A program made the translations under genes and the position numbers. A stretch of 55,718 nucleotides of DNA. It comes from DASWIP01 sp036397635 (GTDB lineage: Bacteria; Actinomycetota; AC-67). Positions 34,046 through 42,648 of the stretch are shown here, in pieces. The stretch covers positions 1-55,718 of the forward strand of contig DASWIP010000068.1 in the NCBI GenBank assembly GCA_036397635.1, written 5' to 3'. Below the pieces are notes generated by a model. The model searched no databases and was not told the DNA's origin. It saw nothing but the letters and a program-made list of their open reading frames with translations. Every line of letters starts with the position of its first letter. Within the stretch, counting starts at the first letter, position 1.

Positions 34046-35184
34046 CGCGTTTCGAGATCTTCACGCCGGAGCACGAGGCGCTGCGCAAGACGGTGAGCGA
34101 CTTCGTCGCCCGCGAGATCCATCCTCACGTCGAGCAGTGGGAACGCGATGGCGATTTCCCGCGGGAGCTGTACCGGCGGTTCGGCGAGCTCGGGCTGCTC
34201 GGGCTGAAGTACGAGCCGGAGTACGGGGGCAGCGGGCCGGACCTCATCGCGGACGCCGTGGTCAACGAGGAGCTCGCCCTGTGTGGGTCCGGCGGCGTCG
34301 CCGCGGGGATCGGGGGCCACAAGGATCTCGGCTCGTACTACATCTACCGCTTCGGCAGCGACGAGCAGCGACGGCGCTGGCTGGTGCCCTCGGTCACCGG
34401 AGAGGTCATCGGCGCCCTCGGCGTGACCGAGGCGAACGCCGGGAGCGACGTCGCGAGCCTGGAGACGCGCGCCGTGCGCGACGGAAACCACTACCTCGTG
34501 AACGGGTCGAAGATGTTCATCACCAACGGCTCGAAGGCCGATTACGTGGTGACGGCCGTGCGCACGGGCGGCGAGGGCCACAAGGGGATCTCGCTTCTGG
34601 TGATCGAGCGCGGCACCCCCGGCTTCGAGGCGCGTCGCATCGAGACCGTCGGGTGGCGCACCTCCCATACCGGCGAATTGTCGTTCGCCGACTGCCGCGT
34701 GCCCGCCGAGAACATGCTAGGCGCCGAGGGCCAGGGCTTCATCGCGATCATGAAGAACTTCCAATGGGAGCGGTTGATCATGGCGCTCGGCGCGGTCTCG
34801 GCTGCGCAGAGGACCTTGCAGCTCGGGATCGACTACGCGAGGGACCGCACCGCGTTCGGCCGCCCGATCGCGAAGTTCCAGACCTGGCGGCATCGCTTCG
34901 CCGATCTCGAGACCGAGATCGCGGCGGCGCGCGCCCTGACCTACCACGCGTTCCGCAAGTTCCTGGCCGGCGAGGACGCGCTGCGCGAGGTCTCGATGGC
35001 CAAATGGCTCGCCTGCGAGATCGGCTGGAAGGTCGCCGACGAAGCGCTGCAGGTCCACGGGGGCTACGGCTACATGATGGAGTTCCCGGTGCAGCGCGCG
35101 TGGCGGGACAGCAGGCTTGGGCCGATCGGCGGCGGCACGACCGAGATCATGAAAGAGATCATCGCCAAGACCTACGGGTTCTGA
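34042..35184 (+). CDS. Acyl-CoA dehydrogenase
   Basis: A 380-residue flavoprotein, paralogous to the previous gene product. Motifs: IFTPEHEALRKTVSDF, the FAD region GVTEANAGSDVASLET, MFITNGSKADYVV, the probable catalytic Glu in NFQWERLIMA and the C-terminal IGGGTTEIMKEII. It lacks the palindromic insert (VRTGGEGHKGIS instead). ATG 34042 overlaps the first gene's stop, so the pair are coupled and may act on related substrates in beta-oxidation or branched-chain acid breakdown. Substrate not deducible. Confidence 0.92.
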   Translation: MTRFEIFTPEHEALRKTVSDFVAREIHPHVEQWERDGDFPRELYRRFGELGLLGLKYEPEYGGSGPDLIADAVVNEELALCGSGGVAAGIGGHKDLGSYYIYRFGSDEQRRRWLVPSVTGEVIGALGVTEANAGSDVASLETRAVRDGNHYLVNGSKMFITNGSKADYVVTAVRTGGEGHKGISLLVIERGTPGFEARRIETVGWRTSHTGELSFADCRVPAENMLGAEGQGFIAIMKNFQWERLIMALGAVSAAQRTLQLGIDYARDRTAFGRPIAKFQTWRHRFADLETEIAAARALTYHAFRKFLAGEDALREVSMAKWLACEIGWKVADEALQVHGGYGYMMEFPVQRAWRDSRLGPIGGGTTEIMKEIIAKTYGF

Positions 35185-35187
35185 CGC

Positions 35188-35220
35188 TTGTATAGCTATC
35201 ACATCATGGCTATAATAGCC
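35188..35220 (+). promoter_or_regulatory. Consensus promoter of the phd gene, with palindromes
   Basis: TTGTAT (35188-35193), a 17-base gap and TATAAT (35211-35216) form a near-consensus promoter. The -10 lies inside the palindrome GGCTATAATAGCC (35208-35220) and the -35 overlaps ATAGCTAT (35192-35199). The antitoxin ATG is six bases past the -10, so the mRNA is leaderless. The palindromes are candidate operators. Confidence 0.7.
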
Positions 35221-35222
35221 AC

Positions 35223-35513
35223 ATGTTGGTAGCGTCGGTCTCGGAAGCGAAGAACAAACTGAGCGCCCTCCTGGATCGGGTCAGGGCAGGCGAGAGCGTG
35301 CTGATCGTGGACCGCGGCATCCCGGTCGCGAGCCTGCGGCCAGCCGTCTCACCCGACGAAGAGCCGTCGGGTCGCCTGGCACGGCTTCAGCGCGCCGGCA
35401 TCCTCCGCGCCGGTGACGGACGTCCAGTGCAGCGGGTCATCAGACAGGAGCCGCCTCGTGCGGGGGGTTCGGCGACGGCCGCCTTGATCGAGGAGCGGAG
35501 GGAGGGACGCTGA
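35223..35513 (+). CDS. Phd/YefM-type antitoxin
   Basis: A 96-residue protein beginning MLVASVSEAKNKLSALLDRV, followed by GESVLIVDRGIPVASLRP, the fold of Phd/YefM antitoxins. The C-terminal third is disordered and basic, as expected for the toxin-binding region. It should repress its own promoter through the palindromes just upstream. No ribosome site; the mRNA appears leaderless. Its TGA overlaps the toxin's CTG start. Confidence 0.87.
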   Translation: MLVASVSEAKNKLSALLDRVRAGESVLIVDRGIPVASLRPAVSPDEEPSGRLARLQRAGILRAGDGRPVQRVIRQEPPRAGGSATAALIEERREGR

Positions 35514-35938
35514 AGTTCTGGGACGCTTCGGCCGTTCTCCCCTTGATCGTCGATGAACCGGCCTCGTCCGCCGTGCGAGCCCTCTACAGCGAGGATCCAT
35601 CGATCATCGCCTGGTGGACAACCGAGACGGAATGCGCTTCAGCGATCGCTCGTCTCGAGCGGGACGGTCTCCTCGCCGAGCGAGGAGCCGAAGACGCGCT
35701 GATACGTCTCGACGAACTCGCGGAAGCGTGGGGCGAGGTTCAGCCGACAACGCCCGTGCGGCGGGTGGGCCGCCGTTTGTTGAGAACCCACCCCCTGCCA
35801 GCCGCTGATGCGCTGCAGCTGGCTGCGGCCGTCACCGCGTCCGAGGGCGATCCCTCGACGCTCCCCCTCGTGTGCCGGGACGATCGACTGTCCGCGGCAG
35901 CGCGCCGCGAGGGTTTCACCGTTCTGGAGCCCATCTAA
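35510..35938 (+). CDS. PIN domain toxin with CTG start
   Basis: A 142-residue PIN ribonuclease. The homologous start is (M)KFWDASAVLPL, which begins at the CTG of CTGA, overlapping the antitoxin stop; GGAGGG lies a few bases before. The TTG at 35543 would delete the first catalytic Asp and is rejected. Other acidic residues: Glu in TETECASAI, Asp in PAADALQLAA and Asp in VCRDDRL. It should cleave RNA; the target is unknown. The non-ATG start may keep the toxin below the antitoxin. Confidence 0.83.
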   Translation: MKFWDASAVLPLIVDEPASSAVRALYSEDPSIIAWWTTETECASAIARLERDGLLAERGAEDALIRLDELAEAWGEVQPTTPVRRVGRRLLRTHPLPAADALQLAAAVTASEGDPSTLPLVCRDDRLSAAARREGFTVLEPI

Positions 35939-36042
35939 GCCTCACTCGATCGAGGACGGTTTTTGCCGGTTCTTGCCCCTTCTCCGGGTTCGGCTGGCGC
36001 CGCTCCGGAGGGCGGTCTAGCATCGGGAGCGAAAAGGACATC

Positions 36043-37989
36043 ATGCGCATCCCAGCCTTGCTCCTCACGCCCTTCGCGCGGCCGCGCGCCACGCTCGCAC
36101 TCGCCATCGCGCTGACGCTGCTCGCCGCGATCGGCTTCAGCGTACTTCGTGACGGCGATGAACCCGTCCGTCCGCTTGCCGTCGATGATTCTGCGACGCC
36201 GTCGCCTGTTCCCTCCACGACCCCTTCGGAGCCGACGGTCGACGCCGATGACGACTTCGAGCCGCCGTCGCGCGTGCTGGGAACCCGGCGCTCGGTGGTG
36301 CGTGTCCCGCGCGATGATCCGCCGCCCGTGAAGAAGAAGAGCATCTCGGCGCCGGCGCCGGTGTCGTTGAAGCCGGTGAACTTCATCGCGCAACGCGGCG
36401 AACTGTCGCGCCTGCTGCATCCAGAGATAGTGACGGAGTCGATCAAGGTCGGCATGCCCGATCAGGTCGAGCTTTACATCGAGGTGACCAGGCCCGATCC
36501 GGCAGAGCACGGGGGCGGCCCATGGCCGGTCGTGATGGAGATCAGCCCATACCACGGGACGATCGCCGACCGGGCCGGCACGCGCATCTTCCCCGATCCG
36601 AAGGACGCGGACGGCGAGCTGCTCGGGCTGACCGGCTACTTCGCGCCCCGCGGCTATGCGGTCGTGATGGTCGACCTCCGCGGCACCGGCCGCTCGCAGG
36701 GGTGTCTCGATCACCTCGGACCGAAGGACGCGCAGGACGTCAAGACCATCGTCGAGTGGGCGGCATCGCAACCGTGGTCGAACGGTCGCGTCGGGATCAC
36801 CGGGCACTCCTATGTCGGGTCGACCCCGTCGCTGGCGGCGGCGATGAAGCCCGAAGGCTTGGTCACGATCGTGCCGAGCGCGGGACTGGCGACCATGTAC
36901 GACCACCAGTTCCAGTACGGCGTGCCGTACCTCCTGCAGTGGATCGGCCCGATCGAGGCCTACGAGGAGCTGGCGATCAACCGCCATCTCCCCACCTTCC
37001 TGGGGGATGGCTACGGCGATAACTTCGGCAACGACATGGAGGACTTCGGCTGCGGCCTCCCGAACTCGGCGGCGACCGCCGGCACGGGACAGTTGACCGG
37101 CCAGTACCAGGCCTGGCATCAGGCGCGCGACTGGCGCCGGGACGCCGCCGACGCAGACATCCCGATCTTCATCGTCCACGGAGTCAACGACGACGCGGCA
37201 CGGATCCCGGCCGCCGAGTGGTTCTTCGGCATGCGCGCGCCCCGTCCCGACGACAAGGTCTGGCTCGGGCAGTGGACCCACGGCGGTGGCGGACACGTGA
37301 ACACCCGGTTGGATCAGTGGCAGTTCGCGCTCCATGCCTGGTTCGACAAGCACCTCAAGCAGATGGATGTCGACACCGGTCCGCCGGTCGAGGTCTTCCT
37401 CAACGGCGGCGCGGTCACCTCGATGCGCTCATGGCGCGCGCTGGGCGAGCAGCTCACCTTCCACGCCGACGCCACCGACGGCAGCCTGTCGACCACCGCG
37501 CCCACCGCGACCGGCAGTGTCGCGTTCGCCGGCTCGAACTTCGTGAACTCGGTGACCTTCGAGTCGGCTCCGGTCACCAGGGATACGCTGATCACGGGTC
37601 TTCCCGAGCTGACCCTGCACGCCTCGACCACCAGCTCGCAGGTCCTGCATCTGATCGCGACCCTGTACGCGACCGATGGGAGCGTCTACCGGCCGATCTC
37701 GTACTGCGCGATCCAGCCGTCTCTGCGCGACGGCGTCGACACCTTCACCCCCGTCGTGCCCGGCGAGGTGATGGAGCTGCACCCGCAGTGCTTCACCTCG
37801 GCGCACCGGTTGTTCCCGGGAGAGCGTCTGCATCTGCGGATCAACACCCAGAGCCCACACCACGTGACCTATGCGCCGCTCGACGCGCGCGTCACGATCT
37901 ACACGGGTCCGGGCATGACCAACATGGTCATCCCGGTGATCGAGCAGCCCACGCTCTACAAGGACGTTCCGCTCCAGCTCGAGCAGTAG
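36043..37989 (+). CDS. Membrane-anchored S15/CocE-type hydrolase
   Basis: A 648-residue protein. One N-terminal hydrophobic helix (LALAIALTLLAAIGF) and a Ser/Thr/Pro-rich spacer lead to an alpha/beta-hydrolase of the X-Pro dipeptidyl-peptidase/cocaine esterase class. Nucleophile Ser256 in GHSYVGS, Asp383 or Asp384 in VHGVNDDAARIP, and His413 in GQWTHGG complete the triad. VMVDLRGTGRSQG is typical. The C-terminal jelly-roll has LIATLYATDGS. It should hydrolyse amides or esters outside the membrane. AAAAGGA precedes the ATG. Its TAG abuts the convergent gene's stop. Confidence 0.88.
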   Translation: MRIPALLLTPFARPRATLALAIALTLLAAIGFSVLRDGDEPVRPLAVDDSATPSPVPSTTPSEPTVDADDDFEPPSRVLGTRRSVVRVPRDDPPPVKKKSISAPAPVSLKPVNFIAQRGELSRLLHPEIVTESIKVGMPDQVELYIEVTRPDPAEHGGGPWPVVMEISPYHGTIADRAGTRIFPDPKDADGELLGLTGYFAPRGYAVVMVDLRGTGRSQGCLDHLGPKDAQDVKTIVEWAASQPWSNGRVGITGHSYVGSTPSLAAAMKPEGLVTIVPSAGLATMYDHQFQYGVPYLLQWIGPIEAYEELAINRHLPTFLGDGYGDNFGNDMEDFGCGLPNSAATAGTGQLTGQYQAWHQARDWRRDAADADIPIFIVHGVNDDAARIPAAEWFFGMRAPRPDDKVWLGQWTHGGGGHVNTRLDQWQFALHAWFDKHLKQMDVDTGPPVEVFLNGGAVTSMRSWRALGEQLTFHADATDGSLSTTAPTATGSVAFAGSNFVNSVTFESAPVTRDTLITGLPELTLHASTTSSQVLHLIATLYATDGSVYRPISYCAIQPSLRDGVDTFTPVVPGEVMELHPQCFTSAHRLFPGERLHLRINTQSPHHVTYAPLDARVTIYTGPGMTNMVIPVIEQPTLYKDVPLQLEQ

Positions 37990-38742
37990 TCAGTTCGACG
38001 CCAGCGAGTCGGTCATCCGCTCCTGCGCGCGCGCGATCACCTTGCGCACGCCGGCCTCATCGCCGCGCCGGAGGAGCGCGACCGGATCCGGATCGCCTCG
38101 CACGATCTGCTCGAAGAAGTCGCGCCGGTCGTTGTAGGTCGGCAGAGTCGCCTTCGCCCAGCCGCGCACCTCGTTGAGCAGCTCGGCGAGCCGTCCATAG
38201 GGCGCGCCGTAGGCATCGGCGATCTCGTCGCGCATCCGCTTGGCGAGCGCCGGCGAGGCGCCCGAGGTCGAGATCGCGATCGCGATCGGCCCCTGCCGCG
38301 TGACCGCCGGCACGATGAAGTTGCACAGCGGGGGCACGTCGACCACGTTGACGAGCATGTTGCGCGCCTCCGCGTCCTCGTAGATGCGGATGTTCATCTC
38401 GGTGTCGTCGGTCGAGGCGATGCAGATGAAAGCGCCGTCCAGATCCGACGAGCCCGCGTACGTACGCTCGTGCCAGGTGATCGATCCGTCGGAGGCAAGC
38501 TCGCGTAGCGCCTTGACCGCCTTCGGTGCGATCAGCGTGATCGATGCTCCGCAAGCGAGCAGCTTCTCGGTCTTCTCGAGCCCGATCGGCCCGCCGCCGA
38601 TCACCACCGCGCGCCGCCCGTTCAGGCGCAGGGCGACCATGTAGGGGGGCACGGCGAGCATGTCGCGCACGCAGCTCTCGTCACAGGTGCCGAGGCGGAG
38701 CTGGCAGACGCACTCCTTGCCGCTGTACGCGCTGGCGGGCAT
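37990..38742 (-). CDS. Precorrin-2 dehydrogenase (siroheme synthase N domain)
   Basis: A 250-residue protein. VVIGGGPIGLEKTEKLL is the NAD-binding Rossmann motif, followed by ASITLIAPK and, in the chelatase domain, CNFIVPAVTRQGPIAIAISTSGASPALAKRMRDEI. This is the CysG N-terminal/Met8 layout: oxidation of precorrin-2 to sirohydrochlorin and possibly iron insertion for siroheme. ATG 38742 sits 7 bases after a TAGCAT box, so it is probably leaderless; ATG 38751 or 38769 remain possible. An N-terminal cysteine cluster, CVCQLRLGTCDESC, is unusual for this family. Confidence 0.87.
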   Translation of the reverse strand: MPASAYSGKECVCQLRLGTCDESCVRDMLAVPPYMVALRLNGRRAVVIGGGPIGLEKTEKLLACGASITLIAPKAVKALRELASDGSITWHERTYAGSSDLDGAFICIASTDDTEMNIRIYEDAEARNMLVNVVDVPPLCNFIVPAVTRQGPIAIAISTSGASPALAKRMRDEIADAYGAPYGRLAELLNEVRGWAKATLPTYNDRRDFFEQIVRGDPDPVALLRRGDEAGVRKVIARAQERMTDSLASN

Positions 38743-38749
38743 GACGGCC

Positions 38750-38755
38750 ATGCTA
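38750..38755 (-). promoter_or_regulatory. -10 box of a leaderless siroheme gene
   Basis: TAGCAT on the minus strand (38755-38750) is 7 bases before ATG 38742. Confidence 0.4.
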
Positions 38756-38893
38756 GCGAAGCCTGTCATCGCGCGCCGCGCCGCTCCTCCCGTTTGACGC
38801 AAGGTTGGTTGACCTTAGCGCCCAGATATGAACCGCTCCCAGAGGCGGCAGCCTGATCGTCAACGCGAAGCGGGCCGCGCAGGCGCACGCGCG

Positions 38894-40741
38894 TCACGCG
38901 AGGCTCTCGACCCAGGCCGCGTGCAGTGAGGCGTACGCGCCGGCACCGGCGAGCAGCTCCGATGGCGCGCCGTCCTCGACGATCCGCCCGTCGGCGATCA
39001 CCAGAACGCGATCGGCGATCTCCACCGTCGTCAACCGGTGCGCAATGATGATCGCCGTCCGATCCGCCAGCAGCGTCCGCAGTCCGTGTTGCACCGCGCG
39101 CTCGCTCGGGATATCCAACGACGACGTCGCCTCGTCCAGGATCAGCACGGCAGGATCGGCCAGGAACGCGCGCGCGAACGACACGAGCTGCCGCTGCCCG
39201 GCCGACAGGCGGCCGCCGCGCTTGCGCACGTCGGTGTCGTACCCCGCGGGCATGGCTTCGATGAAGGGATGAGCGCCGATCGCCCCGGCCGCCGCGATCA
39301 CCTCCTCGCGGGAGGCATCGGGCCGTCCGAGCGCGATGTTGTCCAGCACCGTCCCCGAAAACAGGAACGACTCCTGGGTCACCATCGCCACGTGACGCCG
39401 CAGCACCCCATCGGGGATGTCGCGCAGATCCACCCCGTCGAGTAGCACGCGGCCATCCGAAGGGTCCCAGAACCGCGCGACCAGCCGCGCGATGGTGGTC
39501 TTGCCGGCGCCAGTCTCGCCGACCAGCGCGACGGTCTGCCCCGACGGGATCTGCAGCTCCAGCTCGTCGAGCACCGCGACGTCTCGATAGGCGAAGGTCA
39601 CGCGCTCGAACCGCACGTCGCCGCCGACGCGCTCGGGCACGACCGGCCGCAGCGGCTCAGCCACGCTCGGCTCCTCCTCCAGCACGCCGCCGAGGTTCTC
39701 CAGCGCCGCGTTCGCGGCCTGTAGCAGGTTGTAGACCTGTGACAGCTCCTGCATCGGCTCGAAGAACCGGCGCACATAGATCACGAACGAGAACAGGATC
39801 CCCGGCGTCAGGTCGGCGTTCAGCACCCGCCAGCCGCCGTAGAAGATCACCGCGGCCGTTGCGATGCGACCCAGCAGCGACAGCGCGGGGGAGTAGATCG
39901 ACAGCAACCGGATCGACTCGACGTTGGCGTCCGAGTACTGGCCGTTGACGTCCTCCATGATCTCCTGGTTGCGCTGCTCGCGGCGGAAGGCTTGCACGGC
40001 GCGGATGCCGCCGAGCGATTCGACGAAGTGGATGATCACCAGCGCGATCGTTCGGCGCACCCGCCTGTACACCTGCTGGGCGTGATGCTTGTACCAGCGC
40101 GTCACCAGGATCACGGCCGGGAAGGTCGCCATCGTCACCAGCGCCAGCGGCAGATCCAGCACCAGCAGCATGATCGCGATCCCGATCACGCTCAGCCCCG
40201 CCGCGATCAGGTCGAGCACCCCGACCGACAACAGATCCGTGATCGCCTCGATATCCGAGGTCAGACGCGCGATCACGCGACCCGACGTGTAGCGCTCGTA
40301 GAACGCCAGGCTGAGTCGCTGGAACTTCTCGAAAACCCGGCGCCGCAGGTCGCGCAGCACATCCTGCGTGGTGCGCCCGATCATGGCCGTGAAGGCGTAG
40401 TTCGTTGTCGCCTGCACCATTACCAGCACCAGGATCAGCCCAGTGAGCCGCCACAGATCCGGTGGGAACCCTTCCGCGGCGCGGCGCGCCTCGATCGCGC
40501 GGTCGATGCCGACCCCGATCAGCGCCGGGATCGCGAGCTCGGCGACGGTGGACACGATGATCAGCGTCCCGGCTGCGATGATGCGCGCGCGGTACGGCGC
40601 GATGATCGACAGCAGCAGCGAGCGCGTGCGCCGGTGAAGGCGCGCTTCGGTCTTGCGCGCGAACTCGTCGCCGGCCTCGGGTGCGACACCGCGCCAGGTG
40701 GGCTCGCGGGTCCTGGGAGGCTGACGGTCAGCGGTGGCCAC
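38894..40741 (-). CDS. ABC exporter, fused permease-ATPase (active subunit)
   Basis: A 615-residue type IV (MsbA-like) half-transporter. About 40 basic N-terminal residues, six membrane helices (about 45-330), then an ATPase domain with Walker A GETGAGKT (408-415), signature LSAGQ (512-516) and Walker B VLILDEA (532-538) carrying the catalytic Glu. It is the partner of the gene upstream, which it overlaps by 14 bases. Its signature motif deviates from LSGGQ, matching its role in the degenerate site of a heterodimer. Probable drug, lipid or peptide exporter. GTG start. Confidence 0.92.
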   Translation of the reverse strand: MATADRQPPRTREPTWRGVAPEAGDEFARKTEARLHRRTRSLLLSIIAPYRARIIAAGTLIIVSTVAELAIPALIGVGIDRAIEARRAAEGFPPDLWRLTGLILVLVMVQATTNYAFTAMIGRTTQDVLRDLRRRVFEKFQRLSLAFYERYTSGRVIARLTSDIEAITDLLSVGVLDLIAAGLSVIGIAIMLLVLDLPLALVTMATFPAVILVTRWYKHHAQQVYRRVRRTIALVIIHFVESLGGIRAVQAFRREQRNQEIMEDVNGQYSDANVESIRLLSIYSPALSLLGRIATAAVIFYGGWRVLNADLTPGILFSFVIYVRRFFEPMQELSQVYNLLQAANAALENLGGVLEEEPSVAEPLRPVVPERVGGDVRFERVTFAYRDVAVLDELELQIPSGQTVALVGETGAGKTTIARLVARFWDPSDGRVLLDGVDLRDIPDGVLRRHVAMVTQESFLFSGTVLDNIALGRPDASREEVIAAAGAIGAHPFIEAMPAGYDTDVRKRGGRLSAGQRQLVSFARAFLADPAVLILDEATSSLDIPSERAVQHGLRTLLADRTAIIIAHRLTTVEIADRVLVIADGRIVEDGAPSELLAGAGAYASLHAAWVESLA

Positions 40742-42470
40742 CGTGCACCTCCTCGGCTTCCATCGAGAGCACGTCGCGGTACAGCGCGTTCGACGCCATC
40801 AGCTCGGCGTGGGTCCCGGTCGCGGCGATCGTTCCTTCGTCGAGCAGCGCCACCCGATCGGCCAGCGCGACGGTCGAGGGCCGGTGCACCACGATCAAGG
40901 CGGTCACGCCGGCGAGCACCTGCTTCAGTGCTTCCTCGATCTGCGCTTCGGTGTGCACATCCACCGCCGACAACGGATCGTCCAGGACCAGCAGCTGCGG
41001 CTTGCGAAGCACGGCGCGCGCCAGCGCGAGCCGCTGCCGCTGGCCGCCCGATAGCGAGTAGCCCTGCTCGCCGATGCGCGTCTCCAGCGCCCACGGGAGG
41101 TCGTAGACGAAGGTCGCGTTCGCGGTCTCCAGCGCGGCCCTCATGTCGTCCTCGGTCGCATCCGGGTCGCCGAGCAGCATGTTCTCCCGCACGCTCATCG
41201 AGAACAGCACCGGATCCTCGAACGCCACGCCCACGTGGCCGCGCAGCGACGACAACGTCAGGTTCCTCACGTCGTGCCCGTCGAGCAGCACGCGGCCGCC
41301 CGACGCGTCGTACAAGCGTGTCACCAGCGAGGCGAGCGTCGTCTTCCCGGACCCGGTCACGCCGACCAGGGCCACGGTCTCGCCGGGGACGATCTCGAGG
41401 TTCACGTCGCGCAGCACCTCGGCCTCGGTGCCCGGATAGCGGAACGAGACGCGCTCGAAGGTGATCATCCCGGCGGCCTTGGGTAGGTCGATCGCGCCGG
41501 GGGCGTCGATGATGTCGGGCTCGGTGTCGAGCACCTCGAACAGCCGCTCTGCGCCGGTGCGCGCCTCCTCGGCGTTGGACAGGATCCAGCCGACCGAGCG
41601 GATCGGCCACGCCAGCGACTGCAGGTAGGCGATGAACGCCGCGAGGTCGCCGGGGCTCATGCCGCCGGTGATCACGCTGCGCATGCCCAGCGCCAGCACC
41701 GCCAGGATGTTCAGGTCGGGCAGCAGCCGCAAGATCGACCAGAAGAACGCGCGCAGCCGCACGGCCTGCATGTTCGACGCGTGCAGCACGTCGGTCTGAT
41801 CGCGGAACCGGCCCGCCATGTGCGCGCCGCGGCCGAAGGCTTTGATGATGCGGATGCCGGTGGCCGACTCCTCGATGATCGTGGTCAGGTCACCCTGATC
41901 ATCCTGGACCTTCCGCGCGATGTCGTGGTAGCGCATGTTGAAGCGGAAGGTCATCGCCATGATCGGGACCGCAGTCAGCCACGTGATCGCGGCCAGCCCT
42001 GCGTTGAGCCGGAGCATCAGGAACACGACCACGCCGAACTGAACCACGTTGATCGCCAGGAAGATCAGGCCGAAGCCGATGAAGCGCCGGATGGTGCCGA
42101 GGTCATGTGTGGCGCGCGATAGCAGCTGTCCGGACTGCCAGCCGTCGTGGAACGACACAGGTAGCCGCTGCAGGTGCGCGTACAGCTCATTACGCATCTC
42201 GCGCTCCATCGCGATCGAGGCGCGCGCGGCGCTGGAGCGCCGCAGGTAGGCCATGAATGCCTCGATCAGGCCCATCGCGATCAACGCGAGGCCAAGCGGC
42301 ACGATCGTGTCGGACCGGCCGATCGTCAGGTCGTCCACCGCGCGACCCGCGATCGCCGGGATCGCGAGCCCGGCGCCCATCATCCCGAAGCCAGTCACCA
42401 GCGAGAAGATCAAGCCGCGCGCGTGAGGGCGGACGAAGGGCATGAGGCGAAGGAGGGCGTTGCGTTGCAA
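40728..42470 (-). CDS. ABC exporter, fused permease-ATPase (degenerate subunit)
   Basis: A 580-residue half-transporter with six membrane helices (about 15-330). ATPase motifs: Walker A GVTGSGKT (370-377), LSGGQ (473-477) and Walker B LLVLDDP (493-499), where Asp498 replaces the catalytic Glu. The Q-loop glutamine is Glu418 (AFEDPVLF). These changes mark the non-hydrolysing subunit of a heterodimer. The TTG start at 42470 was chosen because GGGGGGAG lies eight bases upstream; ATG 42443 lacks a site. Coupled to the next gene. Confidence 0.9.
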   Translation of the reverse strand: MQRNALLRLMPFVRPHARGLIFSLVTGFGMMGAGLAIPAIAGRAVDDLTIGRSDTIVPLGLALIAMGLIEAFMAYLRRSSAARASIAMEREMRNELYAHLQRLPVSFHDGWQSGQLLSRATHDLGTIRRFIGFGLIFLAINVVQFGVVVFLMLRLNAGLAAITWLTAVPIMAMTFRFNMRYHDIARKVQDDQGDLTTIIEESATGIRIIKAFGRGAHMAGRFRDQTDVLHASNMQAVRLRAFFWSILRLLPDLNILAVLALGMRSVITGGMSPGDLAAFIAYLQSLAWPIRSVGWILSNAEEARTGAERLFEVLDTEPDIIDAPGAIDLPKAAGMITFERVSFRYPGTEAEVLRDVNLEIVPGETVALVGVTGSGKTTLASLVTRLYDASGGRVLLDGHDVRNLTLSSLRGHVGVAFEDPVLFSMSVRENMLLGDPDATEDDMRAALETANATFVYDLPWALETRIGEQGYSLSGGQRQRLALARAVLRKPQLLVLDDPLSAVDVHTEAQIEEALKQVLAGVTALIVVHRPSTVALADRVALLDEGTIAATGTHAELMASNALYRDVLSMEAEEVHGGHR

Positions 42471-42648
42471 GGCGCAGCTCCCCCCTTCCTCGTGAGACGG
42501 CGAACGGACGGCACCGGGATACGGCGGCCATCCGGGATCCGCTCAGTGTAACGCCGGGCCCCGACGCTCCGCATTCCCATTCGGCGCATTGGCACAGCTC
42601 AGTTGGTCGTGGATAGCCTCACGGGACCGAGCAGCGTGGAGGAACCTC

